A DNA stretch of 16,957 bases from SZUA-584 sp964607965 (GCA_964607965.1 CAZSMH010000039.1:1-16957); one strand, 5' to 3'. Shown: positions 6,690 to 14,751, counted from the first letter of the stretch. Numbers and translations are program-made. The notes: a model not told the origin generated them from the sequence alone.

Positions 6690-7626
6690 CGGCAGCATAA
6701 AAGAATTGCTGCATATAGACTACCCGGTAATTTCGGGAGGTATGGCGTGGGTCTCCGATGCGAACCTAGCTGCTGCCGTATCGGCTGCCGGAGGTCTAGG
6801 CGTTATAGCGGCGGGTAACGCGCCGCCCGAGTGGGTTGATACGCAGATAAAACTTGTTCGTGAAAAGACCGACAGGCCTTTCGGGCTTAACATAATGATG
6901 CTAAGCCCGTATGTCAAAGAAATTGCCGCGCTAGCCGAAAAACGGCACGTGCCGGTAGTAATCACCGGAGCGGGTAATCCTGCTTTGTATATTGAACGGT
7001 GGAAAAACGCCGGATGCCTTGTTGCTCCGGTTGTGGCAAGCCGCGCTTTAGCTTTAAGGCTGCAAAAGGCAGGCGCTGATTTTCTTATAGCAGAGGGATG
7101 CGAGGCCGGAGGCCATATAGGGGAGCTTACAACTATGGTGCTGGTGCCCGATATAGCACGGAGCGTAAATATCCCCGTGGTGGCTGCAGGCGGAATATTC
7201 GATGCGAGTACCGTTGCAGCTGCGTTTTGTCTTGGCGCTAAGGGAGTACAGGTGGGTACTCGGTTCATACTTGCAGAAGAATGCATTGCTCATCAGGAGT
7301 ACAAAGCACGCGTTATTAAGGCAAGGGATATCGACAGCAAGGTTACCGGGCGCGTAACAGGGCATCCTGTAAGGTTGCTGCTAAGCCCTTTTTCCCGGGA
7401 ACTCGCAGGCATTGAACACGAGAAAAACGCGGCAGAAAGAATTGAAAAACTTGGTGAAGGTTCGCTGCAAAGAGCGGTGATGGATGGCGATAAGGAACGC
7501 GGCTCTTTTATGGCCGGACAGTGTGCATGCATGTTAGACAAAATACAGCCTGCTGCGCAAATAATTGCCGAACTTTTTGACGAAGAGTGCCTGCGCAATA
7601 TTGGGCGCGCAGTATTCGGCGAATAG
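6682..7626 (+). CDS. fabK: Enoyl-ACP reductase II (FMN-dependent)
   Basis: Reduces the enoyl-ACP intermediate in the last step of each elongation cycle, using FMN and NAD(P)H. A TIM-barrel flavoprotein of the 2-nitropropane dioxygenase-like superfamily, about 314 residues from the ATG at 6682. That start overlaps acpP by eight bases and has GGAAGG eight bases upstream; the in-frame Met at 6658 would sit deep inside acpP. Motifs are PVISGGMAWVSDA near the N terminus, FGLNIMM, the catalytic EGCEAGGHIG (138-147, His145), VVAAGGIFDA and KGVQVGTRF. The usual Met in EGMEAGGHIG is Cys here. It is the only enoyl reductase in the operon; FabK-type enzymes are known to tolerate triclosan. Confidence 0.93.
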   Translation: MLNGSIKELLHIDYPVISGGMAWVSDANLAAAVSAAGGLGVIAAGNAPPEWVDTQIKLVREKTDRPFGLNIMMLSPYVKEIAALAEKRHVPVVITGAGNPALYIERWKNAGCLVAPVVASRALALRLQKAGADFLIAEGCEAGGHIGELTTMVLVPDIARSVNIPVVAAGGIFDASTVAAAFCLGAKGVQVGTRFILAEECIAHQEYKARVIKARDIDSKVTGRVTGHPVRLLLSPFSRELAGIEHEKNAAERIEKLGEGSLQRAVMDGDKERGSFMAGQCACMLDKIQPAAQIIAELFDEECLRNIGRAVFGE

Positions 7627-7643
7627 AAAGAAGAGGTGATGGG

Positions 7644-8564
7644 GTGAAGACCGCCTTCTTGTTCCCCGGACAGGGGGCACAAACGGTTGGCATGGGTTTG
7701 GACTTATACAATTATTATACCGATTATAAAAGCACATTTGATAAATGCCAACTAGGGTCTAAGAAAGATTTAAAAGCCGCGTGCTTTGAAGGACGCGGAA
7801 TGGATGAAAGCGAGACTGTGCAGCCTGCGATATTCGCACACAGTATCTCGCTGTTTGCGGTTCTTCTAAACAAAGGGATTATTCCGCAAGTTTGTGCGGG
7901 GCTTTCTCTTGGAGAATACGGCGCGCTGTGCGCAGCCGGTGTTTTCGGCGCTAAACAGTGTGCTTGTCTTGTTGAAAAAAGAGGCCGGATAATGGACAAT
8001 GCATATCCGGCGGGCACGGGCGGCATGCTGTCTGTTATAGGGTTTACTGCCAGCCAGGTTGAAAAAATGATTACGGGTTTCGATGAAGCTTATGTGGCAA
8101 ACCACTTATCCGAACTTCAGACGGTAATTGCCGGAAGGACAAAGGATTTGGAAGCGATAGAGCATCTTTTTAAGCAAAAAGGCGCAAAGATGGTTACTAT
8201 GCTGGACGTTAAGGGTCCATCACATGCGCCGCTGCTTTTTTCGGCAGCACAAGAATTATCGGCAGTCTTAAAAGACGAACCGCTTTATGATATAAACTGC
8301 ACTGTGTATTCAAATGTACTTGGAAAGCCTTATCCAAAAAATTGTGATATCCGCAGCCTGCTGTTTCAGCAGATGTTCAAAAGGGTTCGCTGGCATGAGT
8401 GCGTGGAACACATGGTGTCGCAGGGAATAGGGCGCTTTGTTGAGGTAGGTCCTTCGGCCGTGCTATCAAAGATGTTAAAGCGCCGCGTTGGCAGGGACGC
8501 AGCGGTTTATTCGGTACGGGACAGGCAGACGCTTGAGGAGTTTTTAGCGAGGTGTGAAAAATGA
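7644..8564 (+). CDS. fabD: Malonyl-CoA:ACP transacylase
   Basis: Moves malonyl groups from CoA to ACP, supplying the extender units. About 306 residues. The FPGQGAQ motif at the N terminus, the nucleophile elbow GLSLGEYG (Ser88) and the partner His194 (GPSHAPLL) are present. Start is GTG at 7644, chosen because GAGGTG (7633-7638) is five bases upstream and FPGQGAQ then begins at the usual position; a longer frame from 7587 would overlap fabK. The stop overlaps the fabG start as ATGA. In mid-protein the alignment with textbook FabD is looser than for the other operon proteins, but the catalytic residues are intact. Confidence 0.93.
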   Translation: MKTAFLFPGQGAQTVGMGLDLYNYYTDYKSTFDKCQLGSKKDLKAACFEGRGMDESETVQPAIFAHSISLFAVLLNKGIIPQVCAGLSLGEYGALCAAGVFGAKQCACLVEKRGRIMDNAYPAGTGGMLSVIGFTASQVEKMITGFDEAYVANHLSELQTVIAGRTKDLEAIEHLFKQKGAKMVTMLDVKGPSHAPLLFSAAQELSAVLKDEPLYDINCTVYSNVLGKPYPKNCDIRSLLFQQMFKRVRWHECVEHMVSQGIGRFVEVGPSAVLSKMLKRRVGRDAAVYSVRDRQTLEEFLARCEK

Positions 8565-9295
8565 GCAAGGTGGCATTAGTTACGGGAGCGTCAGGAGGTA
8601 TAGGTCAGGCTATTTGTTTGAAGCTGGCGCAGGACGGTTTTGATGTTGCACTGCACTATAACCGCGGGGAAAGCAAAGCAAAAGAGCTTATGGAGAAAAT
8701 TCAGGCTCAGGGACGGCAGGCAGCCGCAATAAAGGCTGATTTATCAAATGCGGGGGAGTGCGCCGCGCTGGTTGAGCAGTGTATAGAAAAATTAGGCGGC
8801 ATTTATGCTCTTATAAACAACGCGGGAACTACAAACGACGGGTTGCTGATGCGTATGACGGATGAGCAGTATATACAAGTAATGCGCACAAATATGGACA
8901 GCTGTTTTTACTGTACGCGTGCGGCCATAGCAAAAATGGCAAAAGCGCGGCAGGGAAGGATAGTTAATATCACATCGGTTGTAGGTTTGACAGGCAACGC
9001 GGGACAGACGAATTACGCCGCATCAAAAGCGGCTATTATAGGGTTCACAAAAGCATGCGCTAAGGAAGTTGCGGCGCGCGGGGTATGCGTTAATGCGATA
9101 GCTCCCGGGTTTATAACTACTGCGATGACGGACAGTTTAGGGGAAGATACCCGCAAAAAGCTTATGGAAGCAATACCTCTGCGCCGGCTGGGTACGCCGG
9201 AGGATGTAGCGGCGCTTGCCGGCTTTCTTTGCAGCGAGAGCGCGTCTTATATCACCGGGCAGGTTCTGGTTGTAGACGGCGGAATGGTTATTTAA
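8561..9295 (+). CDS. fabG: 3-oxoacyl-ACP reductase
   Basis: NADPH-dependent reduction of beta-ketoacyl-ACP. 244 residues, a classical short-chain dehydrogenase: the TGASGGIG nucleotide-binding loop (8-15), NNAG (86-89), Asn111, Ser139, and the YxxxK pair Tyr152/Lys156, ending with the usual TGQVLVVDGG. Start ATG overlaps the fabD stop by four bases with GAGGTG upstream. SDR enzymes are numerous, but the place between fabD and fabF makes this the fatty acid reductase. Confidence 0.95.
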   Translation: MSKVALVTGASGGIGQAICLKLAQDGFDVALHYNRGESKAKELMEKIQAQGRQAAAIKADLSNAGECAALVEQCIEKLGGIYALINNAGTTNDGLLMRMTDEQYIQVMRTNMDSCFYCTRAAIAKMAKARQGRIVNITSVVGLTGNAGQTNYAASKAAIIGFTKACAKEVAARGVCVNAIAPGFITTAMTDSLGEDTRKKLMEAIPLRRLGTPEDVAALAGFLCSESASYITGQVLVVDGGMVI

Positions 9296-9313
9296 TCAAA
9301 CACAGGAGGGCAT

Positions 9314-10546
9314 ATGAGCAAAAAAGTTTTAATAACGGGCATGGGCACGGTTTCTCCCATCGGGCTTAATGTTGAGGATTCGTTCCGCGCTGCTGTTGCA
9401 GGAGAGTGCGGCATAAGCAAAGCGGAATTATTTGATGCGGAGTATACAGGGATAAGCGTTGCAGGAGAGGTCAAGAACTTTGACCCGTACAGCTATATAC
9501 CAAAGCGCGAGGCAAACCGCATGGCCCGGTTTACGCAGCTTGCAGTAGTTGCGGCGATGCAGGCATGGGAGCAAAGCGGCATTGACAATTTTGATGGGAA
9601 CCGCATTGGGGTTGTGCTGGGATGCGGAATAGGCGGGCTCGATATTATCTGCAGCCAGTATGATGAGATGAAACAACAGGGGCCAAGGGCAGTCTCTTCG
9701 CTCTTTATTCCCAAAGCGATTATTAACACTACCGCAGGCGCTATAGCGATGCGGTTTGGCCTTCACGGGCCGTGCCTGAGCATAGTTACCGCGTGTTCTT
9801 CCAGTGCAGATGCTGTCGGGCACGCGTATTATGCAGTAAAGGAAGGACGTGCGGATGCAATGATTGTGGGCGGTGTGGAATCGGCTTTAAATGAGCTCGC
9901 AGTACAGGGATTCCACCAGATGCAGGCGCTTTCCGAAGCGACCGACCCCAAAAGGGCAAGCATACCTTTTGACAAGGACAGACAGGGCTTTATAATGAGC
10001 GAAGGCGCAGCGTTTTTACTCATTGAAAGCGAGGAACACGCCAAAAAGCGCGGTGCAAAATCATTCGGACAGATTGCCGGCTACGCGCAGACATGCGATG
10101 CATTTCATATAACAGCGCCGATGCCGGAAGGAAAGTATGCGATAGAGGCAATGAAACTGGCAATGCGCGACGCAGAAATTGAGCCTAAAGATGTAGGTTA
10201 TATTAATGCTCACGGAACAAGTACTCCTCTTAACGATGTTACCGAAAGCAAGGCTATTGAGCAGTGCTTCGGCGAGCACGCAAAGAATCTGCTAGTTAGT
10301 TCTACCAAATCTATGACGGGGCATTTGCTTGGTGCAGCTGGCGCGTTTGAGGTAATCATGACGATTTGTGCGATAAACGCAGGAATCGCTCCGCCCACTG
10401 CCGGGCTTGAGCAGGAGGGCGAAGGCTGTACGCTTGATTATGTAAAGGGCAAAGCAAAGAAGATAAATACCCTCTATGGTTTAAGCAATTCTTTCGGGTT
10501 CGGCGGGCATAATTCATGTATTGTACTTAAAAGAAAAGAGGATTGA
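9314..10546 (+). CDS. fabF: Beta-ketoacyl-ACP synthase II
   Basis: Main elongating condensing enzyme, joining acyl-ACP and malonyl-ACP. 410 residues. Thiolase fold with Cys161 (VTACSSS), His300 (NAHGTSTPLND), Lys332 and His337 (TKSMTGHLLGAAG), and the C-terminal GFGGHN. Preceded by a strong AGGAGG site, 18 bases after fabG. It lies two bases before the chosen fabZ start. With no second elongating KAS in the operon, FabF presumably does all elongation. Confidence 0.96.
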   Translation: MSKKVLITGMGTVSPIGLNVEDSFRAAVAGECGISKAELFDAEYTGISVAGEVKNFDPYSYIPKREANRMARFTQLAVVAAMQAWEQSGIDNFDGNRIGVVLGCGIGGLDIICSQYDEMKQQGPRAVSSLFIPKAIINTTAGAIAMRFGLHGPCLSIVTACSSSADAVGHAYYAVKEGRADAMIVGGVESALNELAVQGFHQMQALSEATDPKRASIPFDKDRQGFIMSEGAAFLLIESEEHAKKRGAKSFGQIAGYAQTCDAFHITAPMPEGKYAIEAMKLAMRDAEIEPKDVGYINAHGTSTPLNDVTESKAIEQCFGEHAKNLLVSSTKSMTGHLLGAAGAFEVIMTICAINAGIAPPTAGLEQEGEGCTLDYVKGKAKKINTLYGLSNSFGFGGHNSCIVLKRKED

Positions 10547-10548
10547 AA

Positions 10549-10974
10549 ATGCTCAATATCGATGATATTAAAAAAATACTGCCGCACAGGGAGCCGTTTT
10601 TGATGATAGACAGGGTTGACGAGGTTGAACCGGGCGTTATGGCTAAAGGCGTTAAAGCCGTAAGCGGCAACGAATGGTTTTTTATGGGGCATTTTTCGGA
10701 AAAAAAGATAATGCCAGGCGTACTGATAATAGAAGCTATTGCACAGATGGGCGGAATTACGCTTTTAATGATGCCCGAGATGGCTGGAAAGCTGGCATAT
10801 CTCGGCAAAATAAAAAACGCGCGGTTTCATGAAAAAGTAGTACCGGGAGACACACTGGTATTGGAAACGGTGCTCGATGTGGTAAAGGGCAGTGTCGGTA
10901 TGGGCATAGGAAAAGCCTATGTGAACGGCAAGCTTGTGACAAGCTGTGAGTTGGTTTTTGCTATAGGATCATAA
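10549..10974 (+). CDS. fabZ: 3-hydroxyacyl-ACP dehydratase
   Basis: Dehydrates 3-hydroxyacyl-ACP to trans-2-enoyl-ACP. A single hotdog domain of 141 residues: LPHREPFLMIDRV, then MGHFSEKKIMPGVLIIEAIAQ with catalytic His48 and Glu62. ATG 10549 is preferred over the TTG at 10543, because GAGG (10538-10541) is seven bases from the former and only one from the latter. Last gene of the operon, followed seven bases later by an intrinsic terminator. No FabA or FabM is present, so any unsaturated fatty acid synthesis must use another route. Confidence 0.95.
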   Translation: MLNIDDIKKILPHREPFLMIDRVDEVEPGVMAKGVKAVSGNEWFFMGHFSEKKIMPGVLIIEAIAQMGGITLLMMPEMAGKLAYLGKIKNARFHEKVVPGDTLVLETVLDVVKGSVGMGIGKAYVNGKLVTSCELVFAIGS

Positions 10975-10980
10975 TGGTAC

Positions 10981-11029
10981 AAAAAGGCTGCGGCAGGCTG
11001 TCGGTTGGTCTGTGTTGCAGCCTTTTTTT
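10981..11029 (+). terminator. Rho-independent terminator of the acc/fab operon
   Basis: AAAAAGGCTGC (10981-10991) pairs perfectly with GCAGCCTTTTT (11017-11027) around a 25-base loop and runs into a T-tract. The A-run on the left could also let it work on the opposite strand, but no minus-strand gene approaches from the right here. Confidence 0.85.
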
Positions 11030-11124
11030 GTTATAAAAAAATGTTTATTTTAAGTGCTGCACACACAACTTATATGTTTACGTTTAAAAATAGTCTTATT
11101 TATTCAAAATGCCTTGCAATAATA

Positions 11125-11153
11125 TTGACATATACCCGTTATAGCTGTAGAAT
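11125..11153 (+). promoter_or_regulatory. Sigma-A promoter of the DtxR-type regulator
   Basis: A perfect TTGACA (11125-11130), a 17-base spacer and TAGAAT (11148-11153). The start of transcription would be near 11160, leaving a leader of about 120 bases before the regulator ATG. Within it I see only a weak 5-bp dyad (GTTTT-N6-AAAAC just after the -10) and a short AACAT/ATGTT pair, and no riboswitch I can name. The first bases ATTGACATAT are shared with the acc/fab promoter. Confidence 0.65.
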
Positions 11154-11282
11154 AGTTTTGGGCATAAAACAAAAACATGGACAATTTATAAGCTGATTGG
11201 TATTGGGAAACATATGCGGTAATGTTCACCTAAACACCAAAGACTCTTATCCTTCGACCTTTGAATATAGCTGGAGATCGCG

Positions 11283-11663
11283 ATGAAAAAAGTAACACCA
11301 TCCATACAAGATTATTTAAAAACATTGCTTGAGCTATCCGAAAACGGTGAACCGGTTCATTCTTCTCAAGTAGCTTTGGCTATTAACTTATCGCGTGCAA
11401 GCGTCAGCCGTGCCATGAACGTGCTTGCAGCTTCAGGATATATTGCTAAACAAAAATACGGAACCATAATGTTGACTGACTTAGGCAAACGCACTGCAGA
11501 AACAGTAAAGAAAAGAAATAATCTTATAAAAGATTTCCTCAAAGACGTGCTTAAAGTTGACGCAGATATTGCAGAGACGGACGCATGCCGTATGGAGCAT
11601 ACGATAAGTGAACAGACAGCATGCAAATTAGAACAGTATTTGCGGCGGATAAGGAATAGTTAA
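11283..11663 (+). CDS. DtxR/MntR-family metal-dependent transcriptional regulator, atypical metal site
   Basis: A DNA-binding regulator that in this family senses Fe(II) or Mn(II) and represses metal uptake genes. 126 residues: an N-terminal winged helix (about 4-64, with PSIQDYLKTLLEL, recognition helix LSRASVSRAMNVL and wing KYGTIMLT), then a helical dimerisation and metal-binding domain. No C-terminal SH3-like domain, so the size is that of MntR rather than DtxR. By-eye alignment keeps Asp10, Cys102, Glu105 and His106, but the family His at position 79 (RH in most members) is Asn, DtxR Glu83 is Lys and DtxR His98 is Glu. Cys102 is DtxR/IdeR-like while Asp10 is MntR-like. ATG 11283 has GGAG eight bases upstream. 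Targets are unknown; it may still bind metal at a single site or be metal-independent. Confidence 0.82.
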   Translation: MKKVTPSIQDYLKTLLELSENGEPVHSSQVALAINLSRASVSRAMNVLAASGYIAKQKYGTIMLTDLGKRTAETVKKRNNLIKDFLKDVLKVDADIAETDACRMEHTISEQTACKLEQYLRRIRNS

Positions 11664-11671
11664 GTACCAGC

Positions 11672-11690
11672 CCATAGTCAACGACCATGG
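11672..11690. repeat. Short inverted repeat between convergent genes
   Basis: CCATAGTC and GACCATGG pair around three bases with one A/C mismatch, in the 38-base gap between the regulator stop and the minus-strand GNAT stop. There is no T-run, so it is a weak candidate for a bidirectional transcript end. Confidence 0.3.
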
Positions 11691-11701
11691 AAGAATACAT
11701 A

Positions 11702-12157
11702 TTACAGCTTTAGTTCCATAACAAGCCTGTCCTCTCCTGCGCCGTATTCATCCTTCCTGTTGCCGGTAGTGACAAACCCAAGCTTTTTTTTATACACATT
11801 GACAGCGCCGGTATTATCCGAGTCAACGGTCAGCTCCACGTATTTTATACCTTCGGCTTTAAGCAGCTCGATGCATTTTGCCAAAAAGCTTGTACCGAGC
11901 CCTTTACCGCGGTAAGCAGAATCTATGGCGATACCGACAAGATAAGCACGTGAAACATCGTCCCAGTCACGAATAAACTGAGCGCCTCCGACAATTTTAT
12001 TATCCGCCCAAAGCGCTATCACCTTACCATGGCGTATGTAAGGTACAAGATTCCATTCGTCAAGTCCGGCCTCGCCAAAGGCTTGCTTTTCTATTTCAAT
12101 AAGCCGCAAAACTGTATTGATGTTATTTTCTTTTACGTGTTCAATAGTAATTGTCAT
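11702..12157 (-). CDS. GNAT-family N-acetyltransferase
   Basis: Transfers an acetyl group from acetyl-CoA to an amine; the acceptor is unknown. 151 residues filling one GNAT fold: beta strand YLVGIAID (72-79), the pyrophosphate-binding loop RGKGLG (83-88) and the late NTGAVNVYKKKLGF segment (115-128) typical of the family. The start codon overlaps the stop of the upstream racemase-like gene (ATGA), and a GGAGG site lies in the end of that gene, so the two are almost certainly translated from one mRNA. The context suggests that the acceptor may be an amino acid handled by the racemase, but GNATs are too diverse to assign on sequence. Confidence 0.85.
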   Translation of the reverse strand: MTITIEHVKENNINTVLRLIEIEKQAFGEAGLDEWNLVPYIRHGKVIALWADNKIVGGAQFIRDWDDVSRAYLVGIAIDSAYRGKGLGTSFLAKCIELLKAEGIKYVELTVDSDNTGAVNVYKKKLGFVTTGNRKDEYGAGEDRLVMELKL

Positions 12158-13233
12158 TTAGTATCCTCCAAAAAACGATGGCTTACGAAAGGCGATGTAG
12201 TTACGGACAACAGGCCGGGATACAGTAGATTAAAATGAATTTCTTCTCCCAGAGCATAGTTGTCGCCGCTGTCATTTATATCAAGAATAATATAATCGCT
12301 GCTCCCGCCAAGTACTTTTATTTGTTTATCAATCGGCAAAAGACCTGATAAACGTACGTCCTGCTTGCCTAATGCTATTAAAGCTTTACGCCGCATCCCC
12401 CTGTCCTTAAATTTTGGGGTATTGCCGAATGCATCTTTGCCGATTTTGCCTATGGGCATAGAAGGCTTGCTTTTTATTTCAACAATATCGGCAGCCAGCG
12501 TAAAAGCGTCCTGTTGTGTGCCGTCAATTATTGTGTTATGTGCGCTGTCTCTCCCGAGAAGTATACCTTCTCCTATGCGTATCTGGTTTATCTCTTTGGG
12601 CATTTTGCCGTTTGCAATCAGCGAAAGGCAGTTTGTGCCGCCGATAGATACAATGGGAATAGGTATTGAATATTTATCGCGAATATTCCGCGCAATTTCT
12701 GCCAGCAGTCCCATGTTCTTTTCGGAAGGAAGCACACCGCCGTAGCATCCCACATTTGTGCCTATACCATGCAATTTGATATTTTTAGATAAAATAATAC
12801 GTTTTAAGCCATGCATCACATGAGTATACATAATGCCTTCGCGCAAATCGCCAACATCCACCATAAGTATTATTTTGTGCGGTTTACCTAATTCAGTGCT
12901 GCTTTTCGCCAAAGAGAGTATCATGCTCAATTCGGAGTTTAAGCTTATATCGGTGTATTTGGCTACCGCGTGTACGCTGCTGATGCGGGGGAGCCGAAGC
13001 ATCATAATATCCGATGTGATTCCGGCTTTTCTTAATTTAATTATATTTCTCATTCTGGCATCGGCCAAAGAACATACGCCGCCTTCAAGCATGGCTTTGC
13101 CTACTTCCGGCATGCCGGAAACGCCTTTAGTTACTCCAACAACGTCTATTCCTTTTTTACCGCACAGGTTTACGATAGCTCTGGCATTATTTCTTACTTT
13201 TGTTAAATCTATATCCAGACGCGGCGCATCCAA
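12154..13233 (-). CDS. PLP-dependent ornithine/alanine racemase-family enzyme
   Basis: Probably interconverts L- and D- forms of an amino acid using pyridoxal phosphate. 359 residues with an alanine-racemase-type TIM barrel: N-terminal RLDIDLTKVRNNARAIV, the PLP Lys in GVTKG (Lys36), SLADARMRNI, VDVGDLREG, HGIGTNVGCYG, SIGGTNCLSL, and RIGEGILLGRD. These blocks match the Orr-type ornithine racemase family better than cell-wall Alr, which has a VVKANAYGHG Lys loop. The start is TTG 13233, supported by AGAGGAG eight bases upstream and by the absence of an in-frame ATG in place. No ornithine aminomutase (oraS/oraE) genes are nearby, so the substrate is open; Ala, Ser, Lys and Orn are possible. 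Confidence 0.82.
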   Translation of the reverse strand: MDAPRLDIDLTKVRNNARAIVNLCGKKGIDVVGVTKGVSGMPEVGKAMLEGGVCSLADARMRNIIKLRKAGITSDIMMLRLPRISSVHAVAKYTDISLNSELSMILSLAKSSTELGKPHKIILMVDVGDLREGIMYTHVMHGLKRIILSKNIKLHGIGTNVGCYGGVLPSEKNMGLLAEIARNIRDKYSIPIPIVSIGGTNCLSLIANGKMPKEINQIRIGEGILLGRDSAHNTIIDGTQQDAFTLAADIVEIKSKPSMPIGKIGKDAFGNTPKFKDRGMRRKALIALGKQDVRLSGLLPIDKQIKVLGGSSDYIILDINDSGDNYALGEEIHFNLLYPGLLSVTTSPFVSHRFLEDTK

Positions 13234-13264
13234 AGCATCAGCTCCTCTTTTTTATTTTAGTATC

Positions 13265-13293
13265 ATTTTACCTTAAACTACGTTTTCTATAAA
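13265..13293 (-). promoter_or_regulatory. Weak candidate promoter for the racemase-GNAT pair
   Basis: On the minus strand TTTATA, 17 bases, then TAAAAT (plus-strand 13288-13293 and 13265-13270). The -10 is good, the -35 poor. It is the best candidate in the 126-base gap between the two minus-strand transcription units. Confidence 0.35.
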
Positions 13294-13324
13294 CCCGAAA
13301 AGTAAAACGAGTAAGTATGGCGGC

Positions 13325-13351
13325 AAAAAAATGCGGCAGTAGACGCATTTT
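13325..13351 (-). terminator. Rho-independent terminator after the glycosyltransferase gene
   Basis: Read on the minus strand, AAAATGCG pairs with CGCATTTT around an 8-base loop and continues in a run of seven T. It begins nine bases after the glycosyltransferase stop and closes the minus-strand polysaccharide pair, separating it from the racemase-GNAT unit. Confidence 0.82.
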
Positions 13352-13359
13352 AATAATAA

Positions 13360-14751
13360 TTAGCTGTTATTGGCTGAAGATAAGCTATGCTCGGCGATAT
13401 CCTGAATTTTTTCATCCGAAAGCGGTAGTTTTTTGCTGCCGCAAAAATATCTTCCCAGACGTTCCGCCTGGTTCCACCGATGTTTATTTAAGAAATATGA
13501 GATTGTTCCGACTATAATAAAAAGAATATTCAAAAATCTAAGTATCAGTATTTTAACCGGCACATAGAAATTAACCCGTACATTATCCGACTTAGAAAAT
13601 GCAAAGCTGTATTGCGAAGCAATCTTTTTGGATGCGGCGCATTCAACAATTCCCAGAACAAAGTCAGCAGAAAAAATGACAATAAACAAAACCGATAGAT
13701 TACTGTTCAGTATTAAATATACAGGCATAAGCAAGAACAGAAACGAAGTAATTGTACCGAGCACCAGATAGTCGAAAATAAAGAAAAGAGATACTCCTAT
13801 ATTAAAATTCCAGAACATCTGCAGCCCATATTTGGCGGCGCAGTCCATAAAGGCTTTTTGCCATCTTATACGCTGCCGCATAAGGTTTTTAAAACTTTCG
13901 GGGCATTCGGTATAGCAAACACTTTTTGGTACATACAACATCTCGTATCTCTTTTTGTGCTGCTTTATATAACGATGAATCTTAAGGGTAACATCCATAT
14001 CCTCACCGACTGATTTTCTGTATCCGTCGATTGCTATAAGCAGATTTCTTTTAAACGCACCGAATGCACCCGAGATGACAATTAAAGACTTAAAACTAGA
14101 CTGGGTAAATTTATGTAAATAAAAAGCGTTCAAATACTGTATTACCTGATATCTTATAAGATTTTTAAGCTTAAACATAAGCTTCTCATCGCTGTTTATA
14201 CTCTGCGTTATATGGACGGTTCCGCCGGCTGCAACCAAGCGCTTGTTTTGAAATGCCTTGTTCATTACGCTAAGAGCATCATGTTTAATTATGCAGTCTG
14301 CATCTAATGTTACGACTATTTCCTGCGAGCAACACGATATGCCGGCGTTAAGCGCATCAGCTTTACCTCCGTTTACTTTACTTATTACATAAAAGTTTGG
14401 GTAGAGAGACGATCGGTATTTAGCTGATACAGGGTTATATTCAAGCCGGTTATCCTCCATTAATTGTGCCGGAACAAGACGTAAAAATTTGTTTATTACA
14501 TCGAAAGTGTTGTCGGTAGAGCCGTCATCAATAATATAAACACGGTAATTAGGATATTGAAGCTCTTTTAAAGAACGAAGGCAGTTGATAATAACGTTTT
14601 CTTCATTATATGCAGGAACCAGCAAAGCAAAGCTTTTATAGCATTGTATTTTCTGATTCTTCTGCCTGTGTTTGCTGTTAAGCGGAAAAAAAATATATAT
14701 GCATTTAAACACGATAAAAAGAGCGAATAAAAAGATTCCCAAAATAATCAT
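13360..14751 (-). CDS. Processive family 2 glycosyltransferase, membrane-embedded polysaccharide synthase
   Basis: Predicted to polymerise a nucleotide-activated sugar at the inner face of the membrane and move the chain across it, as in the BcsA/PgaC/hyaluronan synthase group. About 463 residues: one N-terminal membrane helix (about 1-22), a GT-A domain, and three or four C-terminal membrane helices (about 320-420). Catalytic motifs are complete: DDGS (75-78), DAD (150-152), GED (249-251) and QRIRW (293-297), the last marking processive synthases. No PilZ domain. ATG 14751 forms an ATGA overlap with the upstream gene and has GGAG nine bases before; a longer TTG reading from 14766 would start next to that site. 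A polymer with beta linkage is likely from the family. The sugar is not readable; glucose, N-acetylglucosamine or an alternating polymer are possible. Confidence 0.9.
   Translation of the reverse strand: MIILGIFLFALFIVFKCIYIFFPLNSKHRQKNQKIQCYKSFALLVPAYNEENVIINCLRSLKELQYPNYRVYIIDDGSTDNTFDVINKFLRLVPAQLMEDNRLEYNPVSAKYRSSLYPNFYVISKVNGGKADALNAGISCCSQEIVVTLDADCIIKHDALSVMNKAFQNKRLVAAGGTVHITQSINSDEKLMFKLKNLIRYQVIQYLNAFYLHKFTQSSFKSLIVISGAFGAFKRNLLIAIDGYRKSVGEDMDVTLKIHRYIKQHKKRYEMLYVPKSVCYTECPESFKNLMRQRIRWQKAFMDCAAKYGLQMFWNFNIGVSLFFIFDYLVLGTITSFLFLLMPVYLILNSNLSVLFIVIFSADFVLGIVECAASKKIASQYSFAFSKSDNVRVNFYVPVKILILRFLNILFIIVGTISYFLNKHRWNQAERLGRYFCGSKKLPLSDEKIQDIAEHSLSSANNS

Noticed and set aside
11005..11196. 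Possible 63-residue gene after the fatty acid operon
   Set aside because: It starts within the operon terminator, contains the regulator's promoter, and has no ribosome binding site.
11160..11282. Riboswitch or other structured leader before the regulator gene
   Set aside because: Only short dyads are visible and no expression platform such as a terminator or sequestered binding site can be drawn.
12365..13276. Plus-strand open frames antisense to the racemase-like gene
   Set aside because: They are shadows of the minus-strand gene, which shows clear family motifs; the antisense peptides have no recognisable features or start signals.
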